Assembly (NCBI GenBank): GCA_017632155.1
Contig: JAGBRZ010000215.1
Location: 1-64,000 of the forward strand
Direction: 5' to 3'
Source of the DNA: Clostridia bacterium
GTDB lineage: Bacteria > Bacillota_A > Clostridia > Oscillospirales > CAG-272
Length of the DNA stretch: 64,000 nucleotides
Below, one piece after another: positions 43,118-52,558 of this stretch; position 1 is the stretch's first letter, and each line of letters starts with the position of its first letter. Under the pieces are notes generated by a model. The model ran no database searches. It was not told the origin of the DNA and saw only the letters and a program-made list of their open reading frames with translations. The translations under genes were made by a program, and so were the position numbers.

Positions 43118-43768
43118 ATGGATCTAATTACAAGGCGAAGAATGATGATGGCCGGAATTGAAGTGCCGCCAGTGCCTGAGTGGGATTACGAGTGGACTAC
43201 ATCGTCTGGCGTTTATCCGAGCCAAGATGGTTGGACGAAAACAATCGGTACGACGGGAACGGCAAGCGAGGCTTTGGAAAGCGGATATTACCGCATGAAA
43301 GCAAAGACATCCAACGCCTATATACAGTACCAATGGCCTACTGTTTACGACAAAGGCGTTTTGTTTGTAAGTTTCAGGATAACCACAACCGCTTCGTGCC
43401 TGCGCGTTTATCTGGGAAACGCGACATCATCCATAGGAGTGCGTGTTAATTATACAAGTACAAGTTCCCAGAGGGCGATTTATCTTCAAGACGCTTCCAC
43501 CCCCTCATCTGGCATGACCCAAATAGGGTCGTTTACATACAACAAGACATACAATCTCCAGCTTGAATACGACAATGGATATGGCAACGTGTGGTGGAGG
43601 AACTATACGGATGGAGAGGATTGGGCGTTAATTGCAAGCAATGTAGACTGCTCGACCATTATAAATGCACCAGCGGGCGGCGGAGCGTCCATAAGGTACG
43701 TTGCGCTGAGTTCAAGCCAGCAAAGCTGTACTCTTTACCAAACAAAAATGAAGTTTAACAGAACTTAA
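43118..43768 (+). CDS. Putative receptor-binding/tail-tip protein
   Basis: 216 aa. N-terminal MDLITRRRMMMAGIEVPPVPEW is a signature of tail proteins in Clostridia phages; the rest is a beta-rich ligand-binding-like domain. Lower GC than the neighbours, consistent with an exchanged host-range module. Confidence 0.55.
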   Translation: MDLITRRRMMMAGIEVPPVPEWDYEWTTSSGVYPSQDGWTKTIGTTGTASEALESGYYRMKAKTSNAYIQYQWPTVYDKGVLFVSFRITTTASCLRVYLGNATSSIGVRVNYTSTSSQRAIYLQDASTPSSGMTQIGSFTYNKTYNLQLEYDNGYGNVWWRNYTDGEDWALIASNVDCSTIINAPAGGGASIRYVALSSSQQSCTLYQTKMKFNRT

Positions 43769-43796
43769 TCAAGGCGCAGGAAAGAGGTGAGCGAGT

Positions 43797-45458
43797 TTGC
43801 TCTTTCAACCTTCCAACATAACCCCCGATGAAGTTTATGGAACCGGCACGGTAGATCTGTCCCAGCCTTACATGAACGTATCGTGGCGGGTATCGGGCGA
43901 TTCGCCGATGGTGGCATATCGAATCTCCATTTATGAGAATACGCCTGAATCCACCGGGCTTATCACAACCACAAAGACTGTTCTGGATGAACCATTCTGG
44001 GGCGTGAACTACGCCGGGGAAACGCAACTATTCACAGCGGCAATTCCCACAACGAACTTTGCCGCAAACGGCATTATCAACGGAAACGACTATAAATTCT
44101 ACATCACGCAATGGTGGGGGAACACCAACGATGAAAGCATACGGCAGGCGACAGCTTCCGTGTTCCGTGGCCGTGCGACTCCTACCCTCACAATCAACAC
44201 GATTCCAGACCCGCTGACAAGCTACGCATATTCTTTCACGGCCACTTATGCGCAGGCACAAGGAGATGGAATCCGATGGGTGCGGTGGCAAATCGCGGAT
44301 GCAGACAGCGAGGACGCTCCGTTTGTGGACACCGGCCCGATCTACGGCACGGGAGAACTCCGTGTGGACTATGACGGATTCATCACGGACAACCAATACG
44401 CCGTTAAATGCACCATTGAAACACTCAACGGCATCCAGGTAACAACCGACTGGTACGAGTTCCTTGTGGATTACTCCGTGAGCGTATCTCCCGGCTCTGT
44501 GGAAGCCTGCCAGGTTGCCAACGACTGCTATGTGTGGGTGCAGTGGGACAGCGTTCTAGTGGCTGACGGCTACTCCGTTTTCCGCAGGAGAGACGGGGAT
44601 GACCGCCTTGTAAAGATAGCGGATGTTCCGGCTACCGCAGGACAGATTCGTGATTACAGCGCACAGAGCGGAAACACCTATACATATTATGTGTTTCCCA
44701 CCGGCTCCCTTGCCTATCTGACCGATCCGATGGTGTCCGACCCTGTGAAAGTCCAGTATTGGCTGTGGGGAATCATTGAAGCGGAACAGATAGCTAAGAA
44801 CGAGTACAGCGTCCTCTCCACATACCTATTTAAATATGGCGCAGGCGGCGTTGGCGAGGGTCAGTTCAGCAACAACAACAATCCGAGCGTGAACCTGAAC
44901 TTCACCAGATACCCCACAAGGCAGGGAAGCTCCGCCAACTATCTGACCGGCAGCGTAGGCGGGTATATTGGAACCGTGACGCAGAACACAAGGGAGTATT
45001 ACGACAGCGTTAACCTTGAGGAAGCGCTGCGGAAACTCTCGGTTACAAAGAACGCTCTGTTCCTTGCCGATCCGAAGGGTCACTTCCTGCGAATCCATAC
45101 CAGCGCACCGATTTCTTTCTCCGTAAACCACAAGGCAGTACAGATGCCCATTACGCTTACGGTTTCCTGGACAGAGATCGGCACGACAGAGGGCGTCCAC
45201 GTTATCGCCTACCCTGGCGGGGACTTCTATCCCACCGACAGGATAATCTTTACCACAGTCCGCATCGACACGGCCACGGGCGCATTGATTTGGGAAACCC
45301 CGGATAACTACTCCGGCAGCGGTTCGACTCTTAATCTCAGCGAAGGTCAGCTCTACCAGAATGATGGCGGCTCATTCATCCCCGCAACGATGGCGATAGA
45401 TGCGGATACGAAAATCCTGTCCGCAACCCTGGCTGACGAAGGTGGTGGCGGAGAATGA
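43797..45458 (+). CDS. Tail protein with fibronectin-like domains
   Basis: 553 aa, start TTG 43797 after an AGAGGTG ribosome site. Repeated beta sandwich segments (YMNVSWRVSGDSPMVAYRIS, FVSVSPGS-like, ADGYSVFRRRDGDD) look like Fn3-type domains. Probably tail-tip/baseplate; role in binding inferred. Confidence 0.6.
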   Translation: MLFQPSNITPDEVYGTGTVDLSQPYMNVSWRVSGDSPMVAYRISIYENTPESTGLITTTKTVLDEPFWGVNYAGETQLFTAAIPTTNFAANGIINGNDYKFYITQWWGNTNDESIRQATASVFRGRATPTLTINTIPDPLTSYAYSFTATYAQAQGDGIRWVRWQIADADSEDAPFVDTGPIYGTGELRVDYDGFITDNQYAVKCTIETLNGIQVTTDWYEFLVDYSVSVSPGSVEACQVANDCYVWVQWDSVLVADGYSVFRRRDGDDRLVKIADVPATAGQIRDYSAQSGNTYTYYVFPTGSLAYLTDPMVSDPVKVQYWLWGIIEAEQIAKNEYSVLSTYLFKYGAGGVGEGQFSNNNNPSVNLNFTRYPTRQGSSANYLTGSVGGYIGTVTQNTREYYDSVNLEEALRKLSVTKNALFLADPKGHFLRIHTSAPISFSVNHKAVQMPITLTVSWTEIGTTEGVHVIAYPGGDFYPTDRIIFTTVRIDTATGALIWETPDNYSGSGSTLNLSEGQLYQNDGGSFIPATMAIDADTKILSATLADEGGGGE

Positions 45459-45787
45459 TTGTACAGAAACGAACCACCGTAGGGCCGGGAACGAGTCTCA
45501 CATTTAACGGAGGGTCGCTCCCGGTGGGCATACACTCCCTGAAGATTTACGGACGCTCGGAGCAGGCGACAACCCCTACGGAAAGCAACCCGGTAGCGAT
45601 CACTTCGGTGGCAAGCAGCGGTTCTATGACAATCTACTTTATTTCAGGGCTTGTGGCAGAAACGCATACTTTTACATTTCCAAGTGGGCTGAAAGGTTTG
45701 AAGATTGCACCGGGCGGATACCTTATAGGCAACGATATGTACCTGATGAACAACCTTGGGCAAAAACTGAAAGCGAAAATAAATTGA
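45455..45787 (+). CDS. Hypothetical tail protein, 110 aa
   Basis: Begins MIVQKRTTVGPGTSLTFNGGSLPVG at an overlap with the previous stop. Beta-rich, no catalytic motif. Unassigned small tail component. Confidence 0.5.
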   Translation: MIVQKRTTVGPGTSLTFNGGSLPVGIHSLKIYGRSEQATTPTESNPVAITSVASSGSMTIYFISGLVAETHTFTFPSGLKGLKIAPGGYLIGNDMYLMNNLGQKLKAKIN

Positions 45788-45796
45788 GGTGAGAAA

Positions 45797-47038
45797 ATGC
45801 CATACGAAGGTGAAATTGTTGTAAACAATCTTCCGCTGGGAACGACACCTAACCAAGTGGACAAGATAATGCTGATTGACCATGAAACGGGAGAGCTGAA
45901 ACAGTTTGACGTTGCGTCTCTTAGTACGGTAGTTTCCGACGTTTCCTTCACCAATGCCGCGAAAAACTCATTGATAGCATTGTTGGAAAAGGTTGCGTAC
46001 ATTGATGAGCATGGCCGGCAATATCTTGATGAACTGATTACTAACCTCGCAGCCACTGTTACCAGTATTTCTGCAGCATTTACACAGGGAGCCAATGTGA
46101 TCTATACCAATGACAGCCTGGACACTCTGCGGCAGTATCTGGTAGTAACAGCTAACTGGTCCGATGGTACAAGTGACACGGTTTCAACATACGCACTGAG
46201 CGGAATACTCGCAGAAGGAACGCAGACGATCACAGTTATATACGGTGGTCAAACTGATACATTTACTGTTAATTGCACAGTTAACGGATTCCTGTACCAC
46301 TTTGAACAATCTATTCTTTCCAGCGGAAGTAAAGATTTCGGATGGACTGGACCGCTGAACTACGGCACCGGTTACGCAGGAACAGGCTATTCCTACGAAC
46401 ATCTGGCAGATGCAGACACCGATTCTGGAACGATCAAAAACACAAGTCTTTCCAATGCTCAAAAGCCTGCTTTAACAAATGACTTTACCATTGCCGGATG
46501 GTCAAAGGTTGGCGCAATGACTTTTTCTGCATATATTCTTGCGTCCATCAAATACAACACCACTGAATCAGCCACAAATGTACCAAACGCCCTGACTGCC
46601 GATTCTATTGAAAACCTGGCAAGCGGATGGACTGCAGATGTAACTGCAGTGGAATCTGCGAGATATAAGGGTTTACGATTCCACACCATTTCCGGCAAGC
46701 TCGCCATTTCATTGTTTGCATCTGATGGAACAAATAGGGCCAGAGTGACACTAACACCTCCGGGGACGCTTGACTGGACGGTATGGCATCATTACGCGCT
46801 CACACGCGAAAACGGTATAATCAGACTTTTCATAGACGGCAATCTCATCTGCAACTTCACGTACAACAAAGCACTGTACTTTAATACGCAAGTGACAACC
46901 GCAGGCGCTTTTAAAGCCGATGCTGATAACCCCAGTGATACGATCACATTCACTGTGCCGGCGTATGTGGATGATATATTTGTTGCAGATTATGCTAAGT
47001 GGACTACAGCATTTGATCCGGCTTCAATTATGTACTAA
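45797..47038 (+). CDS. Tail protein with Ig-like and LamG-type carbohydrate-binding domains
   Basis: 413 aa. N-terminal attachment part, a BIG_3-like Ig fold (RQYLVVTANWSDGTSDTVSTY), then a concanavalin/LamG-like region (DFTIAGWSKVGAMTFSAYILA, WHHYALTRENGIIRLFIDG). Likely binds host surface sugars. AT-richer than surrounding genes, suggesting exchange. Confidence 0.65.
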   Translation: MPYEGEIVVNNLPLGTTPNQVDKIMLIDHETGELKQFDVASLSTVVSDVSFTNAAKNSLIALLEKVAYIDEHGRQYLDELITNLAATVTSISAAFTQGANVIYTNDSLDTLRQYLVVTANWSDGTSDTVSTYALSGILAEGTQTITVIYGGQTDTFTVNCTVNGFLYHFEQSILSSGSKDFGWTGPLNYGTGYAGTGYSYEHLADADTDSGTIKNTSLSNAQKPALTNDFTIAGWSKVGAMTFSAYILASIKYNTTESATNVPNALTADSIENLASGWTADVTAVESARYKGLRFHTISGKLAISLFASDGTNRARVTLTPPGTLDWTVWHHYALTRENGIIRLFIDGNLICNFTYNKALYFNTQVTTAGAFKADADNPSDTITFTVPAYVDDIFVADYAKWTTAFDPASIMY

Positions 47039-47051
47039 GGAGGTGTGACAT

Positions 47052-48344
47052 ATGAGCGTTTACGATATCAACGGAAACATTATAAGTACGGATTCAAGTC
47101 TGAGCGAGTCGGCAGAGTTTGAAATCGTCGCCGCCAATGGTGACAAGGCTGCGCTTGCATGGGAACAGGGGACTCTTTCATATTCCGGTGAGAACTATTC
47201 TGCCACCACAAGACTGAGGACCGTCCACACGGTACGCTGGGACAGTCTGCGATACATCTTTGTACATTGCCCCGAAGGGTACAAGGCCCGTGCTGCCATC
47301 TATTCGGCAGAGACTTCGACACCCACTTTTGTAAAATTCACGGATTATGCGACGGGGAACCAGATCATCGAGCACGAAAACGCTTCCTACATTTACAGGT
47401 TCCTGTTTGCAACGGACGATTTTGACACCATAACTCCGTCCGATATGCCGGAAGACTTTTACATTGTCCCCGTTTATCTTCCCCTGTGGGATGAGAAAAG
47501 CAACGGGATGTCAGTTGGCCCGTACACGACAGCGAGAAGCAACCCGGAAAAGGTCGCAGAGATTGTTGCTGTAGCCAACACCTATTGGAACAATCGGAAT
47601 GAGTATCTCAACGGAAACCGGGTTATGGTTTACGGACAGACGACAATCCTCGACCAAGACACCTACACCAATAATATTGATTGCAGTACCTTCGTGGGGC
47701 TGTGTATCCGAGGGATTCCCTTCAACGATACGCCGTATCACACCGGGGAAGATAGGTCGAAAGATTCCTACAAAGCAAACCCGGCATATGACTGGAGTAT
47801 TGACCCATTTGAGTTTACTCTCGCTGACGAGCCAGGAGTCAGAATACGAAGCGTTTCAAGAATCGCAAAGTGGATGTACGACCAGCGAAGAATGGTTGTC
47901 ATCGACAAGAAGCTCGTGAACGTTGAAGCAGGCGATATTGTCTGCTACTCCAGGCTTGACAGCGACGGAGGGTATCTGAACCCCCACCGTTTCATGGCGA
48001 TGACGCATACGGGTCTTGTCATTTCCAAACGCGCCGTTTCGATCTATGACTCTACAAAAACGTACGCGGTCGGAGACTGTGTTCAGTACAGCGGCGCGCT
48101 GTATGAGTGCAAGACCGCTGTCTCGACGGCCGAGGCATGGACCGCCTCGCATTGGACAAAGCTCTATGACACATGGGATATAAACTCCGTACCGTACTGC
48201 CATATCGTCATGGAATCCACGACAACAACGCCGACGATCCACACGCACGTTCTTGAACGGAACTGGGAAGACCCCACGGTTGTCAACGTGAACAATATCC
48301 ACACACTCACGGCCGTATGCCGACCTGATTTGGGGAGTTTGTGA
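47052..48344 (+). CDS. Tail-associated NlpC/P60-like hydrolase with chitin-type CBM
   Basis: 430 aa. NIDCSTFVGLC near 213 and MTHTGLVI near 318 are the Cys and His of a papain-like NlpC/P60 fold. SIYDSTKTYAVGDCVQYSG..WTKL at 330-372 is a CBM5/12-like domain inserted after the His. Expected to cut peptidoglycan during DNA entry. The N-terminal region is unassigned. Confidence 0.65.
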   Translation: MSVYDINGNIISTDSSLSESAEFEIVAANGDKAALAWEQGTLSYSGENYSATTRLRTVHTVRWDSLRYIFVHCPEGYKARAAIYSAETSTPTFVKFTDYATGNQIIEHENASYIYRFLFATDDFDTITPSDMPEDFYIVPVYLPLWDEKSNGMSVGPYTTARSNPEKVAEIVAVANTYWNNRNEYLNGNRVMVYGQTTILDQDTYTNNIDCSTFVGLCIRGIPFNDTPYHTGEDRSKDSYKANPAYDWSIDPFEFTLADEPGVRIRSVSRIAKWMYDQRRMVVIDKKLVNVEAGDIVCYSRLDSDGGYLNPHRFMAMTHTGLVISKRAVSIYDSTKTYAVGDCVQYSGALYECKTAVSTAEAWTASHWTKLYDTWDINSVPYCHIVMESTTTTPTIHTHVLERNWEDPTVVNVNNIHTLTAVCRPDLGSL

Positions 48345-48363
48345 TCTCAGCAAGAGGTGAAAC

Positions 48364-49959
48364 ATGAATTACACCTACATCGACAGCAACGGTGACAAGT
48401 GGATATGCGACACGATAGAGTCTGACGGGAACGGCGGATACAACTACGTTCAGCGGATTGGGACGATAGCCTCGTACAACGGCGAGGCTGTCACCCCGCC
48501 GTATATGTCCACCACGGGTACGCTGACCACCGGGGCTACGGTCATATATGTGCTTGCCACGCCGGTTGTGACCCCACTGACAAACACGGGGCTTGAACAA
48601 ATTGTTATCGGCACGGGAATAAACAACATTGCCGCGTCCGATTCCCCGGAGATGGAACTGAGCTTCATTGCGTGGTCGGAAGAGGGAGGTACGCCTGCGC
48701 AGCAGTACGAGGCGTATCTTGCCCAGCTTGAAAACAACTTCACCAAGATTGCCAAGCTGGAGTTTCTGAATCCCGGCGGCGGCGTGGCGTTTGCTTTGGA
48801 CAACAACGCCCTGAACAGACGCTCCGGCGCGTTTTTGCAGGAAGGTACGATCACTTGCAACTGGAACAACGGACGCAGACGGCAGGCCACGGTGACGCTG
48901 GCAAACCTTGACGGGGAGTACGAGTACAATGTGTCCCATGTGTGGTTCGGACAGGAAATCCGGCTGTCTGAGGGGCTGATTCTCCCAGACGGAACGGAAT
49001 ACTACATCCCACAGGGAGTGTTCCTGATCGAGAACCCGCAGGAAAGCCTCCACCCCGACCAAAACACCGTGACCCTTTCCCTTGTGGACAAATGGGCGAA
49101 CCTTGATGGTTCTCTGTTCGGAAACCTTGAGGACGTTTATTCCGTAACAGAAGGGACGAACATCTTTTCCGCTGTTGCGGCTACGCTGACGCTGGATAAA
49201 TTCACCATGCAAAGCGGGGGCAGCAATCCCATAGACGGAACGGCCCCGCTGTTCACGGACTACTACAATGGGAAGACGCAGACGCTTACGGACGGAAGCA
49301 CGGTTTCCCTTATCAACGCACCCCACGACTTCGCATCGGCCAGTTCCGGCACGTTGGCGGATGTAATCCTTGGTCTTACGGAGATGATTGCCGGGGACGT
49401 GGGATACAACCCGGTGGGAAGACTGACGATTAACCCATCGCAGGACGATATTACAGACGCAGACAAGCCGATCCTCTGGGAGTTCACGCAGGGGAAGAAA
49501 TCCTTCCTCGGCGCAGAGTATTCTCCCAAGCCCACTCAGGTTTTCAATGATGTGATTGTGGTGGGGGCCACATCGGACACCAACGCCACGGCAAGGGGAC
49601 GAGCGCAAAACCTGGATAACGCTTCCGACACCTGCGTGAGCCGCATCGGGCTGAAGACCACGCGGATAGAGATGACAGACTATTACTCCGATCAGATGTG
49701 CAAGGATTACGCAGAGTGGCAGTTGAAAAGAGTAGCTGCCATGTCCAAGGAAGTGACCGTGACCTCTTCACAGATGTTTCATATCGTTGAAAACCAGCTT
49801 ATTACCGTGCAGAGAAACGACAAACCCGGAAGCCCGGTTGAACGCCATCTGGTAAGAGGCTTCACAAGACCGATAGGACAGACTGGAACCATGACCATCA
49901 ACTGCGTGAGCGTGAACGACTTCCCCATCGCCACGATCATCGAAGACAACGCAGATTAA
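48364..49959 (+). CDS. Baseplate hub-type tail protein
   Basis: 531 aa. Large beta/alpha protein (RRRQATVTLANLDGEYEYNV, DGTEYYIPQGVFLIENPQ, NQLITVQRNDKPGSP) with the layout of tail hub proteins near the end of siphophage tail operons. No catalytic motif seen; hub role inferred. Confidence 0.6.
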   Translation: MNYTYIDSNGDKWICDTIESDGNGGYNYVQRIGTIASYNGEAVTPPYMSTTGTLTTGATVIYVLATPVVTPLTNTGLEQIVIGTGINNIAASDSPEMELSFIAWSEEGGTPAQQYEAYLAQLENNFTKIAKLEFLNPGGGVAFALDNNALNRRSGAFLQEGTITCNWNNGRRRQATVTLANLDGEYEYNVSHVWFGQEIRLSEGLILPDGTEYYIPQGVFLIENPQESLHPDQNTVTLSLVDKWANLDGSLFGNLEDVYSVTEGTNIFSAVAATLTLDKFTMQSGGSNPIDGTAPLFTDYYNGKTQTLTDGSTVSLINAPHDFASASSGTLADVILGLTEMIAGDVGYNPVGRLTINPSQDDITDADKPILWEFTQGKKSFLGAEYSPKPTQVFNDVIVVGATSDTNATARGRAQNLDNASDTCVSRIGLKTTRIEMTDYYSDQMCKDYAEWQLKRVAAMSKEVTVTSSQMFHIVENQLITVQRNDKPGSPVERHLVRGFTRPIGQTGTMTINCVSVNDFPIATIIEDNAD

Positions 49960-49973
49960 ACGGAGGATAAAAA

Positions 49974-50468
49974 ATGGCAACATACAATCTCGGCCAAGTT
50001 GCGGTAATCAATAGGGGCGCGTGGGCATCCGGCACGGCCTACGCACCGCTGAACACCGTGACGCATAACGGCGGTTCGTTCATGGCGATTGCCGCCAACA
50101 CAAACAAAGAACCCGGAGTAGCGTCCGGGTGGGCAAGCTACTGGGTAGCCATGTCCAAGGGTATCAAGACCATAAATGTTACCGCCCTCTCCACCACGCA
50201 GGCCCAGGTCACGGTGACTTTCTCTGACGGAAGCACAGCCACCGCCGGAACCTTCACCACCGGTGGGATTCCCGACGGCTCTATCACTACGGAGAAAATC
50301 GCAAACCACAATGTGACTGCCGCAAAGCTTGGCACTGACATTCTCCCCTCAGATGTCGGCTTTTATATCGGCGTTGCCAACCCGCCTACAGCATGGGACG
50401 GAACCGGCACAAGACCGCCCGGAGGACTCAAGCCGGGTCAGGTGTACTTTACCTACACCAACACATGA
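49974..50468 (+). CDS. Small tail-fibre protein with CBM-like unit
   Basis: 164 aa. RGAWASGTAYAPLNTVTHNGGSF resembles a CBM5/12-like unit; the C-terminal half has repeat GTFTTGGIPDGSITTEKI typical of fibre tips. Host-binding accessory likely. Confidence 0.6.
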   Translation: MATYNLGQVAVINRGAWASGTAYAPLNTVTHNGGSFMAIAANTNKEPGVASGWASYWVAMSKGIKTINVTALSTTQAQVTVTFSDGSTATAGTFTTGGIPDGSITTEKIANHNVTAAKLGTDILPSDVGFYIGVANPPTAWDGTGTRPPGGLKPGQVYFTYTNT

Positions 50469-50483
50469 GGGGTGGGATAGCCA

Positions 50484-51194
50484 ATGGCAACCACAATTCT
50501 TGACGGAACCCGATACGCCGGGTCAGCGGTAGGTAAGTATTCTGCGGAATACACTTACGCGAGAAGCGGAAACTATGTGCGTTATACCCTGACAGTTACC
50601 ACGCTTGTTAACAGCGGTTATAGTGAATACTACGGCTACGCTGACATAACGTGGACTGTCGCTGGGGTGACAGCAACCGGGAATATCCCCAGGCACAGCG
50701 GTACACAGTCAACCACTCTTTATGTTGATGTGTATGGCGGTGCAACTTCCAGTACCACGAAATCGGCCTCATGCACGTTGAAGGACAACTACAGCTCCAC
50801 TTTTGCCAGCGCCAACCCGAATGTTCCCTTCCCCGCTGGCGGCACTTATACCGTAACCTTCAACGCCAACGGCGGATCTACTCCGACAGCCAGCAAGACT
50901 GTAGTGTATGGCAGCACATACGGTACACTTCCCACGCCGACACGAAGCGGCTATGCTTTCCTTGGATGGTTTACCGACTCCAGCGCCGGAACTCAGGTAA
51001 CAGCTTCCACAACGGTTAATCTGTCGGCCAACCAAACGCTGTATGCCCACTGGGTCAAAACAAATATCCCGGTTTTCACGAACCTGAACGGCACGATTAC
51101 GCAGTTTGAAAAGGCTTGGGCCAATGTGAGCGGTGAGATCAAGGAATGTACCGTCTATGTCAATGTAAACGGCACGATATACCACCTGATATAA
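50484..51194 (+). CDS. Tail protein with InlB B-repeat
   Basis: 236 aa. [23 protein letters not shown] split in two lines, then [21 protein letters not shown] and LYAHW, is the InlB B-repeat (Flg_new). N-terminal beta domain. A surface-adhesion-type domain on a phage particle. Confidence 0.7.
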   Translation: MATTILDGTRYAGSAVGKYSAEYTYARSGNYVRYTLTVTTLVNSGYSEYYGYADITWTVAGVTATGNIPRHSGTQSTTLYVDVYGGATSSTTKSASCTLKDNYSSTFASANPNVPFPAGGTYTVTFNANGGSTPTASKTVVYGSTYGTLPTPTRSGYAFLGWFTDSSAGTQVTASTTVNLSANQTLYAHWVKTNIPVFTNLNGTITQFEKAWANVSGEIKECTVYVNVNGTIYHLI

Positions 51195-51206
51195 GGAGGA
51201 CTGCGT

Positions 51207-52169
51207 ATGGGAGTAGTAGACAGAGCAGTTGCATGGGCTGTGGCCGTGGCGGAAGACCCGGCGCACGGCTATTCTCAGGAACAGAATATACGATGGGGCA
51301 ACCCCGATTTCGACTGTTCATCTTTCGTGATTTCAGCCTACCGCCACGCCGGTCTGCCGCTGAAAAGCACATATACCGAAACTATGCGGTCAGACTTTAT
51401 GAACAACGGCTTTGCCGTGGCAATGGGCGTAAACCTTGCGACCGGCGCAGGGCTGAGAAAGGGCGATGTCCTGCTGAACGAGAAGAACCACACCGCTCTC
51501 TGTATTGGTGACGGAAAGATAGTCCAAGCCAGCAGCAACGAGTTCGGCGGGATCGTCGGCGGACAGCCGGGAGACCAGACCGGGCGAGAGATTTACATTG
51601 GATGGTATTACTGCCCATCTTACGGGTGGGACTACGTTCTCAGATATGTCCGTGACGATAAGGAGGAAACCCCGGAGATGCCCTACGAAGACGCAGTTGA
51701 AAACGAAGACTACTACATTGTGAAACAGTGGGATACCCTGTGGGATATTGCGGAACGCTTCCTTGGCGACGGCAATCTGTTTCCTCTCCTGCAGCAGATC
51801 AACGGCATGGGAAATTCCACGACCATTTACCCCGGCACGGTGATCCTGCTCCACCCGGAAGGACTTGAGCCGGAAACGCCGCCCAAAGAAGACAAGCCCA
51901 CGCCCACTCCCCCACCCGAAGAGAGCGTCGGAGGGGCCGGGGCATACCAGATAGCACTCCAAGTGCTGAAAAAAGGCGACCGTGGCGCAGAGGTACGTCA
52001 GACGCAGAGACTCCTTATCGCCACCGGCTACGCTATGCCTCAGTACGGCGCTGACGGTGACTTCGGAAGCGAAACCGAAACAGCCGTGAAGAAGTTCCAG
52101 GCGGACAACGGACTGGAACAGAACGGAACCGTTGACAAGGCCACCATGAGCAAGCTCCTGGGGCTGTAA
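51207..52169 (+). CDS. Endolysin: NlpC/P60 amidase-type with LysM and peptidoglycan-binding domains
   Basis: 320 aa, no signal peptide. NlpC/P60-type core with FDCSSF (Cys37) and KNHTALCI (His95). LysM (YYIVKQWDTLWDIAERFLGD) at about 168-220, Pro linker, then a PG_binding_1 domain (GDRGAEVRQTQRLL, DGDFGSETETAVKKFQ) to the end. Degrades the cell wall for lysis; released with holin help. Confidence 0.85.
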   Translation: MGVVDRAVAWAVAVAEDPAHGYSQEQNIRWGNPDFDCSSFVISAYRHAGLPLKSTYTETMRSDFMNNGFAVAMGVNLATGAGLRKGDVLLNEKNHTALCIGDGKIVQASSNEFGGIVGGQPGDQTGREIYIGWYYCPSYGWDYVLRYVRDDKEETPEMPYEDAVENEDYYIVKQWDTLWDIAERFLGDGNLFPLLQQINGMGNSTTIYPGTVILLHPEGLEPETPPKEDKPTPTPPPEESVGGAGAYQIALQVLKKGDRGAEVRQTQRLLIATGYAMPQYGADGDFGSETETAVKKFQADNGLEQNGTVDKATMSKLLGL

Positions 52170-52190
52170 ATACAAAAGGAGAGATAAACA

Positions 52191-52472
52191 ATGGCATACG
52201 AAATCAAATCTATTGCCTACCCTGCGGTGAAGCCCATCATGGAGATTGAGGCGGACAGCCTTGATGACATTGCTTCTCTGGAGGGCATGGCCGAAGGAAG
52301 CACCTGCAAGGTCAGCACTACCACCTATGTGTATGATGAGGTCAACGGATGGGCAGAAGCCGGAAGCCAGGGGCAGGAACTGCCTGCGTTCCCCACGGAG
52401 AACGGCAACTACCATCTGAAATGCGCCGTTACTGCCGATGGCGCGGCTCTGAGTTGGGTAGCCCTCACCTGA
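52191..52472 (+). CDS. Hypothetical late protein, 93 aa
   Basis: Starts MAYEIKSIAYPAVKPIMEIEAD and shows acidic beta-type sequence (CKVSTTTYVYDEVNGW). Last gene of the late operon, ended by a terminator. Confidence 0.55.
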   Translation: MAYEIKSIAYPAVKPIMEIEADSLDDIASLEGMAEGSTCKVSTTTYVYDEVNGWAEAGSQGQELPAFPTENGNYHLKCAVTADGAALSWVALT

Positions 52473-52512
52473 CAGAGATTAGCACAGGCTAACCAATAGG
52501 CAAAAAGAAAGA

Positions 52513-52556
52513 ACGCCCCCACGGAGCCGTAGAAAGCTCTGTGAGGGCGTATCTAT
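52513..52556. terminator. Bidirectional terminator between converging operons
   Basis: ACGCCCcCACgGAG pairs with CTCtGTGAGGGCGT around a short loop, with a T-rich tail on the plus side. Separates the late operon from the leftward operon. Confidence 0.7.
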
Positions 52557-52558
52557 TA

